Source: Desulfobacterales bacterium (GTDB taxonomy: Bacteria; Desulfobacterota; Desulfobacteria; Desulfobacterales; 4be13). Taken from it: DNA of 5,499 nt. The stretch spans positions 1 to 5,499 of the forward strand of contig JAOZLU010000475.1 in NCBI GenBank assembly GCA_029934695.1, written 5' to 3'. The notes under the pieces were generated by a model. The model was not told where the DNA came from and ran no database searches. It worked only from the letters and a program-made list of their open reading frames with translations. The position numbers were made by a program, and so were the translations under genes. Shown here piece by piece: positions 5,442 to 5,499 of this stretch; positions within the stretch are counted from its first letter, which is position 1, and every line of letters begins with the position of its first letter.

Positions 5442-5499
5442 ATGGACGGCTGGGAAATAACCGACGATCCGTATGTCATTTCTTACGGTGAACGGTTTC
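5442..5499 (+). CDS. XisH-like protein, partial and possibly 5'-degraded
   Basis: From ATG 5442 the frame reads MDGWEITDDPYVISYGERF and leaves the window open. It closely resembles the early part of XisH proteins, where a 'K-D-G-W-x-I-T-x-D-P' motif precedes the strand leading to 'D-L-G-A-E'; XisH is an endonuclease-like protein named from heterocyst fdxN element excision and usually paired with XisI. In XisH about 15-20 residues precede this motif (typically H-x-x-V-K-x-A-L-x-K), and here they are missing from the frame. A decayed trace, CTT-GTT-AAA (L-V-K), ends 8 bases before GAC-GGC-TGG. There is no ribosome binding site before ATG 5442, which is in the same frame as the preceding gene and 6 nt beyond its stop. 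Only 19 codons are visible, so the identity is tentative. Confidence 0.45.
   Translation, partial: MDGWEITDDPYVISYGERF

Overview
The window looks like accessory DNA from a large-genome, moderate-GC bacterium. Secreted proteins with Ig-like, carboxypeptidase-regulatory-like and phospholipase C/P1-nuclease-like domains, a small toxin-antitoxin-like pair and an XisH-like fragment together recall large Desulfobacterota genomes of the Desulfonema type. This assignment is inference from remembered family distribution; nothing in the window, such as an rRNA, proves it.

Left part (1-2287, minus strand): three tightly packed genes transcribed right to left, every one damaged. First in the transcript is the 3' end of a larger surface or secreted protein (1832-2242). 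It overlaps by 22 bp a membrane-anchored protein with a carboxypeptidase-regulatory-like fold (1168-1853), split by a frameshift at a T9 run. Two bases further on begins a signal-peptide-bearing protein with the H-x3-D / P-x-H pattern of the zinc phospholipase C/P1 nuclease group (1165-1), which has in-frame TGA and TAG codons. One truncation, one frameshift and two nonsense codons in three adjacent genes point to a decaying operon, although recoding is a testable alternative at each site.

Middle (2243-2729): a rearrangement scar and an AT-rich regulatory region. At about 2275-2287 the truncated 5' end of the minus-strand gene meets a plus-strand, start-less coding remnant (2287-2430). Next comes an AT-rich spacer with a TTGACA-CAAA-TGTCAA palindrome that supplies -35 boxes in both directions, a GC-rich hairpin, and a second TTGACA promoter candidate ahead of the next gene.

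Centre-right (2730-4529, plus strand): a 599-residue Ig-like-domain protein with an unrecognised central beta-rich domain and a six-cysteine tail. It has a good ribosome binding site but no signal peptide, so it may be a 5'-truncated copy of an exported protein.

Right end (4723-5499, plus strand): two overlapping small genes that look like a toxin-antitoxin module (a BECR-type nuclease-like protein, then a DUF2283-like protein). They are followed at once by the start of an XisH-like coding fragment that runs off the window. The right-end genes could form one transcript; the left operon and the large Ig-like gene are separate units on opposite strands.
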